From Lotus japonicus (taxonomy: Eukaryota; Streptophyta; Magnoliopsida; Fabales; Fabaceae): a DNA stretch of 64,000 bases. Below, piece after piece: positions 47,526 through 64,000 of the stretch. The stretch covers positions 98,319,205 to 98,383,204 of the forward strand of contig NC_080041.1 of assembly GCF_012489685.1 (NCBI RefSeq), read 5' to 3'. How positions within the stretch are numbered: the stretch's first letter is position 1; each line of letters opens with the position of its first letter. Below the pieces are notes generated by a model. That model saw nothing but the letters and a program-made list of their open reading frames with translations. It did not search any database and was not told the origin of the DNA. A program made the position numbers and the translations under genes.

Positions 47526-47828
47526 CTTCCTCCGGTCCTATTTATAAGCAATAAAAAAAAATTCACATAGTTTAAAAATGTAGTTAAATTAGATAAAATG
47601 CATTAAATTTGTCTTGAATCAAAATAAACTTTCAAAATTACTCTTTGTTATTAGTGTTGGAAAGTGGGAAAAAGAGAGAATAATTAATGAGACACATTTT
47701 ACAAGTTAGAATTAATAAGGGCATCATTGGAAAAAATTAATTAATATAGCTCAAGCTTTCATTTATTTCTTATAAAAATGACCAAAGTTTTTCTTCTCTT
47801 TCATGCTTATAAATAGGACCGGAGGGAG
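47526..47828. mobile_element. Stowaway-type MITE, TA target duplication
   Basis: 303 bp. Left end CTTCCTCCGGTCCTATTTAT and inverted right end CTCCCTCCGGTCCTATTTAT, with TA at 47524-47525 and 47829-47830. This is the classical Tc1/mariner-type MITE of plants. Confidence 0.88.
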
Positions 47829-47838
47829 TACCACTAAA

Positions 47839-48063
47839 CTAGTATTTGGTCTTTTTTTTACGGTCGAACCCAATTTCATTAATCATAAAATGAAGGGAAC
47901 CATCTAACAAAATTGAACCTAGACCGAGAGGACCCTCAACAAACCATACATAATCACAAGATGATAAAGCAAACTTAGACATGAAATTAGCGGCCTTGTT
48001 ACAATGGCGTTTAACATGAACAAGAGAAAATTCACCAAGGCCACGTGCGAGCGCATTCAACAA
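47839..48063 (-). pseudogene. LINE-type RNase H C-terminal fragment
   Basis: GEFSLVHVKRHCNKAANFMS, KFALSSCDYVWFVEGPLGLG and SILLDG match the C-terminal end of plant RVT_3/RNase H domains (the 'HV.R..N..A' helix, then the W..E.P tail). The catalytic Asp/Glu part is missing upstream. It abuts the Stowaway MITE at its 3' side. Confidence 0.65.
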
Positions 48064-48069
48064 TCCTCC

Positions 48070-50740
48070 AGAACTTTGGTTTTACTTTTAGGGTTTGTCT
48101 ACAATGTACAACTTTTTTGTTGTGTAAAGTTATATAAGGGGAATCTGACCTGCTATAGTGGGTTTCTTGATGTTTTTTTCCTCTGAAAACTAAAAATTTC
48201 AAATAGTATTTTTTGAAAATTTTTTTTATATCAACTTTTAGCCCACATTCATCAAGCCTCTTGATCTCATCTTCAACATGATTTTATTACCACCATGATT
48301 CTTTGTCCACGACGTCATCTTCTTCACAGACGTCACTTCCTCCTCCGTTGTGAAAAAATTATGGAAAACATTTATGTTCCTCGATGTAATGAGCTTTCTT
48401 GACGTGCAATTTTGGGGATAATTCAGTATGTGATTTCCTTCAAAGGAATTTGTTGGATGTTGGTCATGTGTGTCCGATATGTAATGTCGAGCATGCATTT
48501 TTCTTTTGGGTGGAAGCTCAAGCGATTTAGTTTGCTTCATTGTTAAGTTCACGGTTTGATGTCAAGGTGCCCAATCTATTGCTGTCAATGTCATGATGCA
48601 GGATTTTTTGCAGGTGGTTGAATTAGGTAATATTATTCCCCAAAGTACTGACTTTTCGTGTTAAAGAGGTGGGATTACATGTGGATAGGGCAAAATCCAC
48701 TCTTAACCTTATTGCAATGTCTAAAATAATTAACCTTGCTTTTTTTTTTCTCTTCGCTAAAAATAGAATACAATGACATCTTTCAATTTTGTTTTTAGTT
48801 CAAAGATAATTTAACTCATAAATAGTCATTAAGTTCGAGGGTGAATTTCAATACTCCATGTCCATGATTAAAAGGTACAGTTAATTGTTTTTTTTTTTGA
48901 TAAAAAAGTTTAAGGACTAATATATTGAGGTGGAAAAACATCAATGGGATGAAATGACTCAACCCCGGAGTCTGGGGTTAACCTAACAGTCTATTACTCA
49001 TTTGAATTATCATAGGATGCTGACTTGTGATTTTTGAAAAGCAGGATCTTAAAAAAGAAGGGTGACACATTGAGTAACTGAAAATTTGACGTTTGAGCTG
49101 AACACACTGTTGACCTGGTATGACCTGGTAAAAGTGGTGAAATCCAGAAAGGTGGATGAAGAGACAAAACTGAACGAATGGTCAATAAAAACCAGCCTAC
49201 AACAGTTTCAATGTCGTGGAGGAAAATTACAGTGAGAAAAAATCACTAAGTTTGTTATTTATCTTGTAATCATAGATTTTGGATTACTTTTTTCTTTCTA
49301 TTCAAATACTAGCTTATAAGAGTAATAATTCATTTATACTACTTTATTTTCCATATCATTTTCACTTATCTCTCTTGTAATTCATATTATCATTTATCGT
49401 ATCACTCCTTTTTCTCTTTTTACATCATATCGCACTCAAGTGTGAGTCAATTTGAAGTGTTGATGAACTACTGTTCTACTTGTAATAAATGCAGTCAAAA
49501 CACCTCAGGAAAGCTAGGCCATCATCAAAAGTGCTGTAGCAGTTTCTCACATGAACTGGTTTGCCGTCTATATGCATTACTTATTTTAAAATAAATAAAT
49601 ATTTAATTTCATCTAATATCCCTTTTTTGGCACCAATATAAAACTTCTTTTTCATAGGCCAAAAAATGAATTAAGAAAAGATACAAAGGGTACCCTGACC
49701 CAATATACAAGTTCTAACCAATTAAGCACACCCTATACCAATCAACAAAAAATAAATAAAACCTTTAAATCTACATGTCAGCCATGAGAGTAACAATCAT
49801 ACAAAACAGAACCTGATGAGGTAATTCGCACCAGTATTGTTACTACGTTTTCAAGCTCAAAAGTGGTACAAACTTTTTCTCATCTCTTGGCAGACCTCAA
49901 ATATTAAAAAGAGAAAGGTAATAATGACTAAACTATTGTGAAGAATATTTTGCAAGTAATGCTTCAAACTAAGTATTAAACTAACAATAATGCTCATAGC
50001 CTCATTCATATTTAATGAAAAGCAACAACTAATTCACCCAAAATTCTGTTAATATTTTGGAATTTCATTTTACAAAACATGCTTACAAGGAAGGGCTCGT
50101 CTAAATGACCCTAGGAAAAGCTTGGGTTAAATCACCTAGTCCTAGGTGGACCAATGATATTTAAGATAAGTGGATATTTTGCAAAACATGCTGCATTCTA
50201 ACCAAAGCTTCTCATGGAGTAATAAAACATATCCATGAATATCAAAAGCTGCCATTGAAGGTACAACTATCTACTAAGTACTAACCCTCAAGCAATGAAC
50301 AATTGCAAAATTACTTTGCAAGCCCTTAACTGGCTCAAAGACATTGCCAAAAGATATTGTGAATAAACTACTATTACCATGAACCATGTGACACAATATT
50401 AGCAAAAAAAGTGAAAATTCTCATGGCTTAAGTGAACCCACAATGACAGATAAAATAGCATAACAGAATAGACAGGGACATCCTCATGAGGCACATTCCT
50501 CAACAGTTCAAGGATTATTGACAAAACGAGAGTAAGAAGAGTTACTGACAAACACTGTCCGGAAAAGTAATCCATGGAAACCCAAAGTGGACATAGCATC
50601 CTGGCATTTAAAAACCATTATTAAACTTGCTGAAGGTCCTAAAAACAATGTCTCAGTGCTCTCAAAAGCAGAATTAACCAAAAACCATCCAACAGAGGGT
50701 CTGAAAAGTAGCCCTAATTTTGTTCATAGTCCAACCTCAG
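48070..50740. other. Intergenic, no gene seen
   Basis: The 104-codon open frame at 48238-48552 (minus) has no recognisable motif. The right part probably includes the distal 3'UTR of the helicase gene. Confidence 0.5.
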
Positions 50741-51339
50741 GCAGCGCAATCACACCTGCTTGCGTGACAGTCACAAAAAGACATACACAGAAATCAGCAA
50801 CAGCAATAACAGTTGCAACTAAATAATTGAATTGAATTGCAGTGGAAAAATTAGTAAAATAGGCGTAAGCCGCCACTGCACAGAACTAAATATTTGAATT
50901 CCATTCCTCTATACATTTCCCTATAAATTTCAGTTCCTATCAAAATTTAAAGACAGGAACCATATATACTGCTAATAATTGGAAGTCCCTGTAAAAGAAA
51001 ATTGACTAAGCTTTTTGTTTGTAGGTTGGTCAAATTTCTGCCTAGTTCTTCTTAAAGAAATGAAAATAGATTTTTTTAAAGGCAGTGAAACGGGTTACTA
51101 TGGATATCATATAACTATGAACTCCTTCACCAAATTCCTTTCATGAGTAAGATCAACGTTTCCAATGAAATCAACATGCAGTCATTTACAAATAAAAATA
51201 TGCACATCCATTCCACTTTTAGACAGACAGCCGTTATTAGGAAGAAGTAGAGCCATTATAAAGATGAAAGGAAAATGTTAACTATCACTCACCCATCGTC
51301 GTTGATCACGGTTGTGGATAAACCCAGGTAATTGCCACA
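50741..51339 (-). other. Helicase 3'UTR with a probable intron
   Basis: After the helicase stop, the minus strand reads ACGATGGGTGAGTGATAG near 51295, a good donor, and a good acceptor (CACGCAAGCAG) follows near 50758. Introns in the 3'UTR occur in plant genes of this family, but this one is inferred from sequence alone. Confidence 0.35.
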
Positions 51340-57929
<6,590 letters not shown>

Positions 57930-58535
57930 CCTACGTTATCAAAATCGAAAAATGTACAAAGAAGCTAGAGTTTGTTCTGAATCGGGAACGATGATTTGTC
58001 GAAATGGGGTTACGATTGAGGGCTAAAACTAGCAAAATCTGAGAAGAAGAATCTAGAATTTCTTAGGGTATGAACAAGGACCCAACAAAAATTGGGGGGA
58101 AATTTGGATGAAGAAAATTGGTTAGAAATCAAATTTGTACAGATCTACAACGCTGTTAGGGTTTGATTTTGATTTAGGGTTGGTTCGAGCAGAGATTTGA
58201 AGCGATTGCGAGGGTGAAGAAATCGAAGAGAGAAAGAGAGTGAAATTTGATTTGATTTTGATGGATTAGGGATTTTTCTGGTTACTCTATGCTTTCATGT
58301 TTCATTTTGTAGAAGCATCTCACTCACTCACTCACTTGTTTCCTTCTTCTTGTGTGTAGATAGCCCATTTTCATTTGGTTTAGGGTAAAATTAAAACATT
58401 TTGGAATTTCATTATTTTCATGGTGTTATTTAATTAATTTAATAGAAAATTTTAAAATTTTTTTTACTACAAGAAAAATTGAATACAAGTTGAAACATAT
58501 AGTTTTTACGTCAGAAAATTAACAAAACAAACGAA
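57930..58535. other. Helicase 5'UTR and promoter side
   Basis: Holds the untranslated leader and an upstream CT-rich tract (TCTCACTCACTCACTCACTT at about 58318-58337). No obvious TATA box on the minus strand. Confidence 0.45.
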
Positions 58536-59185
58536 CTAGATAGACCCGATAACGTCCTTCAATAGAAGAACTTCAAGCTTTGGGGAGAGAGCCTCCATCA
58601 ACCTATAGTCCACCTCGGGTAGAAAGGACCCCCGCTTCACCAACCAATTCGATGCAGCATTCACGTCCTGACGGCACCGGGAAAGCTCCACTCGCCAACT
58701 TCTCGAAAGCAGCTCGTGGATTCCACGAAGAACCCACCCATGGACATGAAAGAGCGCATGAAATGGGTCTGCAGCTACATCGACTAGCTCTTTACAGTCT
58801 GACTCACAAATAAGTCTTGGAACACCTCGATCCCAAGCTAACAAGAGCCTATATCGCATAGCCAGAGCCTCAGCAAGGGCTGCCATCCTCCTCCATATAA
58901 CGGGACAGGAAGCCACTGACCCATTTACCCGATGAGTCGCTAAGTAAACCCCCTCCCCCCATTGCATTTATCTTTTCTCTGTAACTCCCATCAGTGTTTA
59001 ACTTAAGAAACCCAACAGAGGGAGGGCGCCACCGAGCAATTAACAGATCATTATCATTATGAATCAGGTCAGGCTCTAGAATTCTGGTAAAATCATCATG
59101 GTCTTAGCACGACTTCAGCCAAGCACTTTCGAGAGACCAGGGATTAGGATCCAACACCATGTTGCACTGTCACTTCTACATGCTC
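58536..59185 (-). pseudogene. LINE-type RNase H relic with a stop and frameshifts
   Basis: Reads, across three frames, LDPNPWSLESAWLKSC then a stop, ILEPDLIHNDNDLLIARWRP and SVGFLKLNTDGSYREKINAM, a frame change in a G-run, GGLLSDSSGKWVSGFLSRYM, another frame change, and AEALAMRYRLLLAWDRGVPR with LICESDCKELVDVA. Catalytic Asp (NTDGS), Glu (AEALA) and Asp (ESDC) are all present, but one internal stop and two frameshifts make it non-functional. It is a different lineage from the relic at 27930-28529 (little shared wording outside the motifs). Confidence 0.82.
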
Positions 59186-60653
59186 CACAAGCCAACTAAG
59201 AATCGAGTTGCGTGCCTACTGCGAGCATGGAATTCACCCAAGCTGAGAAATCCAAGGTCCAGAACTCTCTCCAAATTATTATAAATACACTTTCAAATTA
59301 GTTTTATGTCTTTATAAGGCATGCCTAAATTTAAGTGATCTATGGTGTCATAATTGCTAAGCAGGCTCCAGAAATCTCTGATCTCTTTTAAGAGTCAATC
59401 CAAGTATCTTAGGTTGCCAAACTTTGTGGGAAGATCAAGGCACCAAGTTTTCGGATTTGTTCGGGAGAGAGTGTGGAAAAAACACAAGGGATGGACATAG
59501 AAATTTATGTCTTTAGCTGCTATGGAGATTTTAATTAATTAAATCTATGGCTCAGACAATTTTCACTTATATCTTAGGATGCTTCTCCTTACCAGTAGAG
59601 CTATGCAACCGCATTGAGAGTATATTAGTAGATTCTAGTGGGGCAGTAAAAGTGAGGAGATGAAGATTCATTGGATGAAATGGAATGAACCAGAACCCCC
59701 TATTACTAAGAAGTTATTGTTAGGCCGATGTGCGTCAACTCAAGGTTCATCGCGCCAATCCAAATAGATGAATACCCATAGTTTTTAACTTATTATTAGA
59801 ATTAGGGAGGTCTAACTCAACCACAAAAACTAGCTCAAGAGTTGAATATCGCTCTACCCTTTATAAGAACTTGATTGGCCACATCTCTAGCTAATGTGAG
59901 ACTCTAACACACCTCATCACGCTCAAGGTTAGACATCTCGAGCGTGGAACGAACATCAACGGGTAGCCCAAATATGGTATAGGATAGACTATGATACCAT
60001 ATTAGAATTAGGGAGACCTAACTCAACCACAAAAATTAGATCAAGAGTTGAGGGTTCTCTACACTTCATAAGAACTTGATTGACCACTTCTCCGGCCAAT
60101 GTAGGACTCTAACACTTATTTTTTTGTTTTGTTTTAATATATTAGTTTAGTTATTATTTGTTCCGCTTTAGATGTGATTGTGCTTGGTATCTATTCCTTC
60201 CTATTCTTTTTATTTTGACGGATATTCCTTCCTATTCTGAATTTGTTTAACAACCTCATAATTTCTCTTTCTCTCTCCCTCATCCGCATGATACGAAGAT
60301 ACGAATAAACAATTATTTGATATAAGCAATGCTACTTTTTGGAGCGCGAAAACTTGGTAAGGTCAAAATCACAGTAATTTTAATGTTTTTAAGGCCTTTC
60401 TTAACATGCACTTAATCATAACATTTAGCTGAACACAATAGGTTCAAAGAAGCATGGTACAACTTTGACTTAGGGGTCTCTTCTAGTGATATATAATAGC
60501 TTGGAGATGAGAGATCTAGTTGAGATATTTGACGTGATATTCTTCTATTATTACTACCAAACAAATTAAATATAGGTTGGGAGGGTCCTTTGACAATGGT
60601 CGGGTTATGATCATTACATGCATTCTCTAAAATCACATCCATAATATTTTTTC
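59186..60653. other. Intergenic; repeat-rich; no gene seen
   Basis: Contains the direct repeats at 59795-60115. A 75-codon open stretch up to the Mutator-like element (minus, about 60412-60650; includes PSQPIFNLFGSNNRRISRQI) might be the remains of a gene cut by that insertion, but I cannot identify it. Confidence 0.4.
59795..60115. repeat. Direct repeats of about 115 bp, 206-bp period
   Basis: Copies at 59795-59910 and 60001-60115, both starting ATTAGAATTAGGGAG and containing CTAACTCAACCACAAAAA, AAGAACTTGATTG and GACTCTAACAC. The spacer ends GATACCAT. Resembles fragments of a dispersed repeat that also appears, weakly, near 3726-3830. Confidence 0.85.
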
Positions 60654-61948
60654 GGCTTAATTGCACTTTTGGTCCCCCACTTATCACTTTTGTGCGGAAT
60701 ACGTCCCTAAACTAAAACAATAGCATTTCAAGTCCCCTACTAATTGAAACGTCATTGATATTGGTCCCTCCTTCTCTATTCTGTCAAAACTACCGTTTTC
60801 TGTCAAAAAATAATGTTTTTTTGCCTATGTGGCATTTTTTAATTGGCATAATTAATTAAAAAAACAATACTTCAAATTAACTACATCTTCATCTTTGATT
60901 TCAAAAAAAAAAAAACTACATCTTCATCTTCCTCATATCCATTTTCATCATCATATTTATCACCATCTTCATCATCTGCAAAACCATTCCAGAACCAACC
61001 CAGCCACCACCCGAGATCCACCCCAACCGGAGCCGGCGTGAGTCATCGTTTCAGCCTCTTACCTCCAAATTCATGCGACCACACCGCTACCATGGGCTCA
61101 CCATCGCCCTTCAAGACGGCCTCCTCCGTCTACGCCCTTCACGGCTGCGGTCACCGTTCCTTGCCACCGCGAACGCCTCCATAACCAGGTTCTTTTTCCC
61201 CCTCCCTTCACGTGCCCTTGCCTCCGTGAACGACTCTGCAACCAGGTTCTCTTTCTTTCCTTTGCTGCTCGCCGCCGTCTTTACCACACCAGCCAGGATT
61301 CTCTTCCTCCCTTTACTTCTCGCCGCCGACGATCTCCATTCTCTCTTATCGGCGTCGACCTCCCTTTCTCTCATAAGCCCCACCAGTTTTTGCCTAGAAA
61401 ACAAAATCAGAAACCCAGAAAATCAGAAAATGAAGAACAAAGTTCAAGTTAGGGATGATGAAGGACAGAGAGATGTAGAGTTACATCCAAGAATATGGTT
61501 TCAGGGTTAGGGATTTTGATTTGAGTTGATGAGTTTGTGAAATTTCAGGTCTGGATGTGGGAGAGGAAAAAGAGGGTGAAATAAATTTCAGGTTTGGGTT
61601 TGTGAAGAAGATAAAAGTTCTGGAAATGAATTTGTTCCAAATAATTTCTGGAAATGAAGAAGCCAAGGGTTGTGTTGATGAGGTTTGGGGAAATTGTGAT
61701 GCTTGCGTTTGTTGAGTTTGAAGATAATGCAAAGTTCATGAGTTTTAATTTCTTACTTAATTTTGTGAATAAAAAAGTATTACAAAATGCCACGTAGGCT
61801 AATGGCATCAAAAATTTGACAGAATAGAGAGGATGGACAAATATTAGTGTCGTTTTAATAAGTGGGGGACTCATAATGCTATTTTTTTAGTTTAGGGATG
61901 TATTCCGCACAAAAGTGATAAGTGGAGGACCAAAAGTGCAATTAAGCC
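60654..61948. mobile_element. Non-autonomous Mutator-like element, 9-bp TSD, GC-rich cargo
   Basis: 1295 bp. Left end GGCTTAATTGCACTTTTGGT and inverted right end identical over those 20 bases; arms similar for about 150 bases, through GTCCCTAAACTAAAA and TCTATTCTGTCAAA. Perfect 9-bp duplication TATTTTTTC at 60645-60653 and 61949-61957. Its TIR shares many phrases with the element at 52016-53404 (GGTCCCCCAC, GTCCCTAAACT, ATAGCATT), so they are related. The interior at about 61000-61400 is clearly more GC-rich than its surroundings and has a 145-codon open frame (61073-61510 plus) of unknown nature. No transposase. Confidence 0.88.
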
Positions 61949-61957
61949 TATTTTTTC

Positions 61958-62716
61958 AGTTTTAGGACATGTTTAGATATATGTTAATACCACTACCGAC
62001 GAACATTATTACTTACTTCAACATAAAAAGTGAATCAAACACTTCTTGTGAATTGGAGTAAAAGTTCATTAATATTACAATCAATTGATATCTAAACACA
62101 CACTATTAAGCCATGAGTCCAATTTTTTTATACTATCTTTTCCTTTTTAATAATATTTTGTTGAAGGGAAAGGAAAAGGCCACAACAAAGCCGAGTCAGA
62201 GATCCCCACAAGATCATTGATCAATGCAAGTGATCAATATCTTCTCTATTGAAATAATGTCTCCTTTTTCTGTCTCAATTTTTTTGTCGGACTAATAAGA
62301 TCTTGTTATGTTAATTCAAACAGACATGGATGAGATAATTGCAAATTTACATGGCGAAAATAATGTGACATATGGGGACATAAAACTTCAATCAGTTCTC
62401 AACATGTTTGGTAATGATTATTTTAATTTTCTAATAAAAACATTCCTTATAAACTTTTGATCAAAAGTTCTTATCACAAAATAAGCTAACCAAATACACA
62501 CTTAATGCCACTATCATGTCAAATGAGGATATTGACATGACAAGGTATCAGCACACTGAATATAGCCTTTAAATAAGATAAGCAGCACACACCCTTTTTC
62601 CCTTTTGGTTGAGGCTAAGTGTTTATTTCCAACCTGTTAAATTTCATGATTAAACAGAAACAACAATGGTCAGTAAATAATAATGCATTTATCAAGACTC
62701 ATTTCGTGCTTCAGCT
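61958..62716. other. Intergenic, 3' flank of the ACCase subunit gene
   Basis: No credible gene. The part next to 62716 should hold the 3'UTR of the minus-strand gene. Confidence 0.5.
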
Positions 62717-64000
62717 TCACCATCTACCATTTTCCATGCCAATCTTGTTTCCAGAAACTCCCTTGGATGAGGACTTCACCTCCTCCCTCAGTCTCTCAAT
62801 TTTCTCATTCAGTGCTGTAACATCCAATGCAGCAAGAATCCTCTCTTTAATGCCAGCTTCCATCTTTTCCACATCCTTTGATCCTTGAGCTATCTCACTC
62901 TCCAACTTCTTGATTTGGCCCTTAAGACCTTCTGCATTCACCACTCTATCAATTTCACTAATGATCTCATTGTTCAAGTCTGCTATTTTCTGTTCAATCT
63001 CTGGTGGAAGTGGACCATCCACACTTCTATTCCTGACTCCAACAACCTCCAAGTTAGCTGATTGGAAAACCCCTTCTAGCTCTTTGTAGACTTCCACTGC
63101 TTTCTCTTCCAATTCCTTGTCTGTTGATTCCCCATTTGAGATCATTTCCTGATCAGGGACAGAACCAGAAAAAATAGTTAAGCGAGGCGGAAATTTAACA
63201 CATTAAACAAAATTAGCTGTTACTAGCTGGAAGAGGCGGTATAAATTTTTTAAGGAGGCAAGAACAATGTTATCAAATATCGGCCAAGGCGGAATCTAAT
63301 GGTGGGGTTTTGGCTCTCTGCCATGGCTAATATGAATATCCCACCATAATCCGCGTTATTTGTCAAATATAGCGGGTTTGTGGCTCTCCGCCATAGTCCC
63401 CCATCCATCAATAACAACACTAGGCAAGAACATTTAAATACTATTCTATTAAGGAAATTTTTTCTCTTAGGGAGGCGACTGCCCCATTTTGCCCCTACCT
63501 GGGTCCTTCCCTGTTCCTGAGCTTGCATTAGGGTTGCTATCTTTGCTTTTGTATCATCTGAAAGTTTCTGATTGAGCTCTTGTCTTAGTTTTTCTTGTTG
63601 GGATTTCACCTCCATGAGCCTGTTGACAGTGTCAAGCTTCTGAAGCTTCTGTTTCAATCCTAGATAGGCACCTGGCTGTGACATCTTGCTCTTTATTTCC
63701 TGCATTATTTTGTCCACCTTCTCCTTTAAGTTTCCATCAAGGGGTTGTTGATTTGGGGAGTCATTTGAGGCTTTAGATGATAATTCCTTCATCACAGACT
63801 GAACTTTCTCTGTCAACCCCATTGAAATGAGTGCTTTGGTGATCTCTTGATCTACTTCATTTACAAGCTTTTGAATTGGTTCCTTTGAGATGGGATCAGA
63901 TGGTCCCTTTGCTTCTAAAATTATCTTCTTCAGGCCTTGGAGCTCTGACTCAACATCAGTGATGTTTGATGAGTTGACTTCAGATGGCTTCATTCTACGT
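62717..64000 (-). CDS. CAC3: Acetyl-CoA carboxylase carboxyltransferase alpha subunit, plastid; C-terminal exons only
   Basis: Alpha-CT subunit of heteromeric plastid ACCase, which makes malonyl-CoA for fatty-acid synthesis. Only the plant-specific C-terminal extension is in view: exon 64000(open)-63499 and last exon 63148-62717 (143 codons plus stop), with a GT/AG intron 63498-63149. It is a long charged coiled-coil: MKPSEVNSSNITDVESELQG, LKEKVDKIMQEIKSKMSQPG, PPEIEQKIADLNNEIISEID, ALNEKIERLREEVKSSSKG. The catalytic crotonase-type domain must lie to the right of position 64000; the frame stays open to the window edge (codons before MKPSEV are not stops), so ATG at 63993 is not the start. Assignment rests on resemblance to the CAC3 tail, which is less conserved than the catalytic part. 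The intron contains a repeat-like segment (63250-63420) with twice-occurring 'TGGCTCTC.GCCAT'. Confidence 0.78.

Noticed and set aside
48238..48552. 104-codon minus-strand frame
   Set aside because: No recognisable domain; composition typical of random AT-rich sequence.

Overview
The window is plant nuclear DNA: AT-rich intergenic and intronic sequence, spliced genes with GT/AG introns, pentatricopeptide, remorin and R2R3-MYB families, and plastid-targeted products. Several repeat families (elements with ends reading GGCTTAATTGCACTTTTGGT, tRNA-type SINEs, LINE RNase H relics) are of kinds familiar from papilionoid legumes. A legume is therefore my best guess, but the species cannot be fixed from the sequence alone.

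Eight host genes are recognised. Left to right: (1) a plastid K+ efflux antiporter (KEA1/KEA2 type, minus strand), whose 3' exons lie beyond the left edge; (2) an intronless PLS-type PPR protein with an E-like end (minus, 12.7-14.4 kb); (3) the atypical kinase RIO1, 12 coding exons (minus, 16.3-22.1 kb); (4) a pollen-type two-LIM actin-bundling protein, PLIM2-like, five exons (minus, 24.8-27.2 kb); (5) a group 1 remorin, five exons (plus, 39.1-43.2 kb); (6) a subgroup 9 (MIXTA/MYB17-like) R2R3-MYB, three exons (minus, 44.0-46.7 kb); (7) a DHH1/RH6-RH8-RH12-type DEAD-box helicase, nine coding exons (minus, 51.3-57.9 kb); (8) the C-terminal exons of the alpha-carboxyltransferase of plastid acetyl-CoA carboxylase (minus, from 62.7 kb off the right edge). 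All coding-exon lengths sum to whole codons for the complete genes. The genes are functionally independent, as is usual in plants; there is no operon-like logic.

Between and inside these genes lies a well-preserved layer of transposable elements, several defined to the base by terminal inverted repeats and target-site duplications (TSDs): two Mutator-like elements with perfect 9-bp TSDs (52016-53404 inside a helicase intron, and 60654-61948), a third long-TIR element at 22554-23582 inserted into the poly-A tail of a SINE, a 710-bp hAT element with a perfect 8-bp TSD inside a GGT-rich array (31058-31767), a 303-bp Stowaway-type MITE with TA duplication (47526-47828), and a nearly full-length 4.7-kb PIF/Harbinger element (32090-36774) carrying both the SANT-like ORF1 and the DDE transposase, each broken. 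At least five tRNA-derived SINE copies or fragments and three LINE-type RNase H relics are also present, plus one truncated F-box gene.

I did not find an unknown multi-gene system. The most informative material is the nesting of elements, the RIO1 intron 1 with a duplicated splice acceptor and a SINE, and the decayed but almost complete Harbinger.
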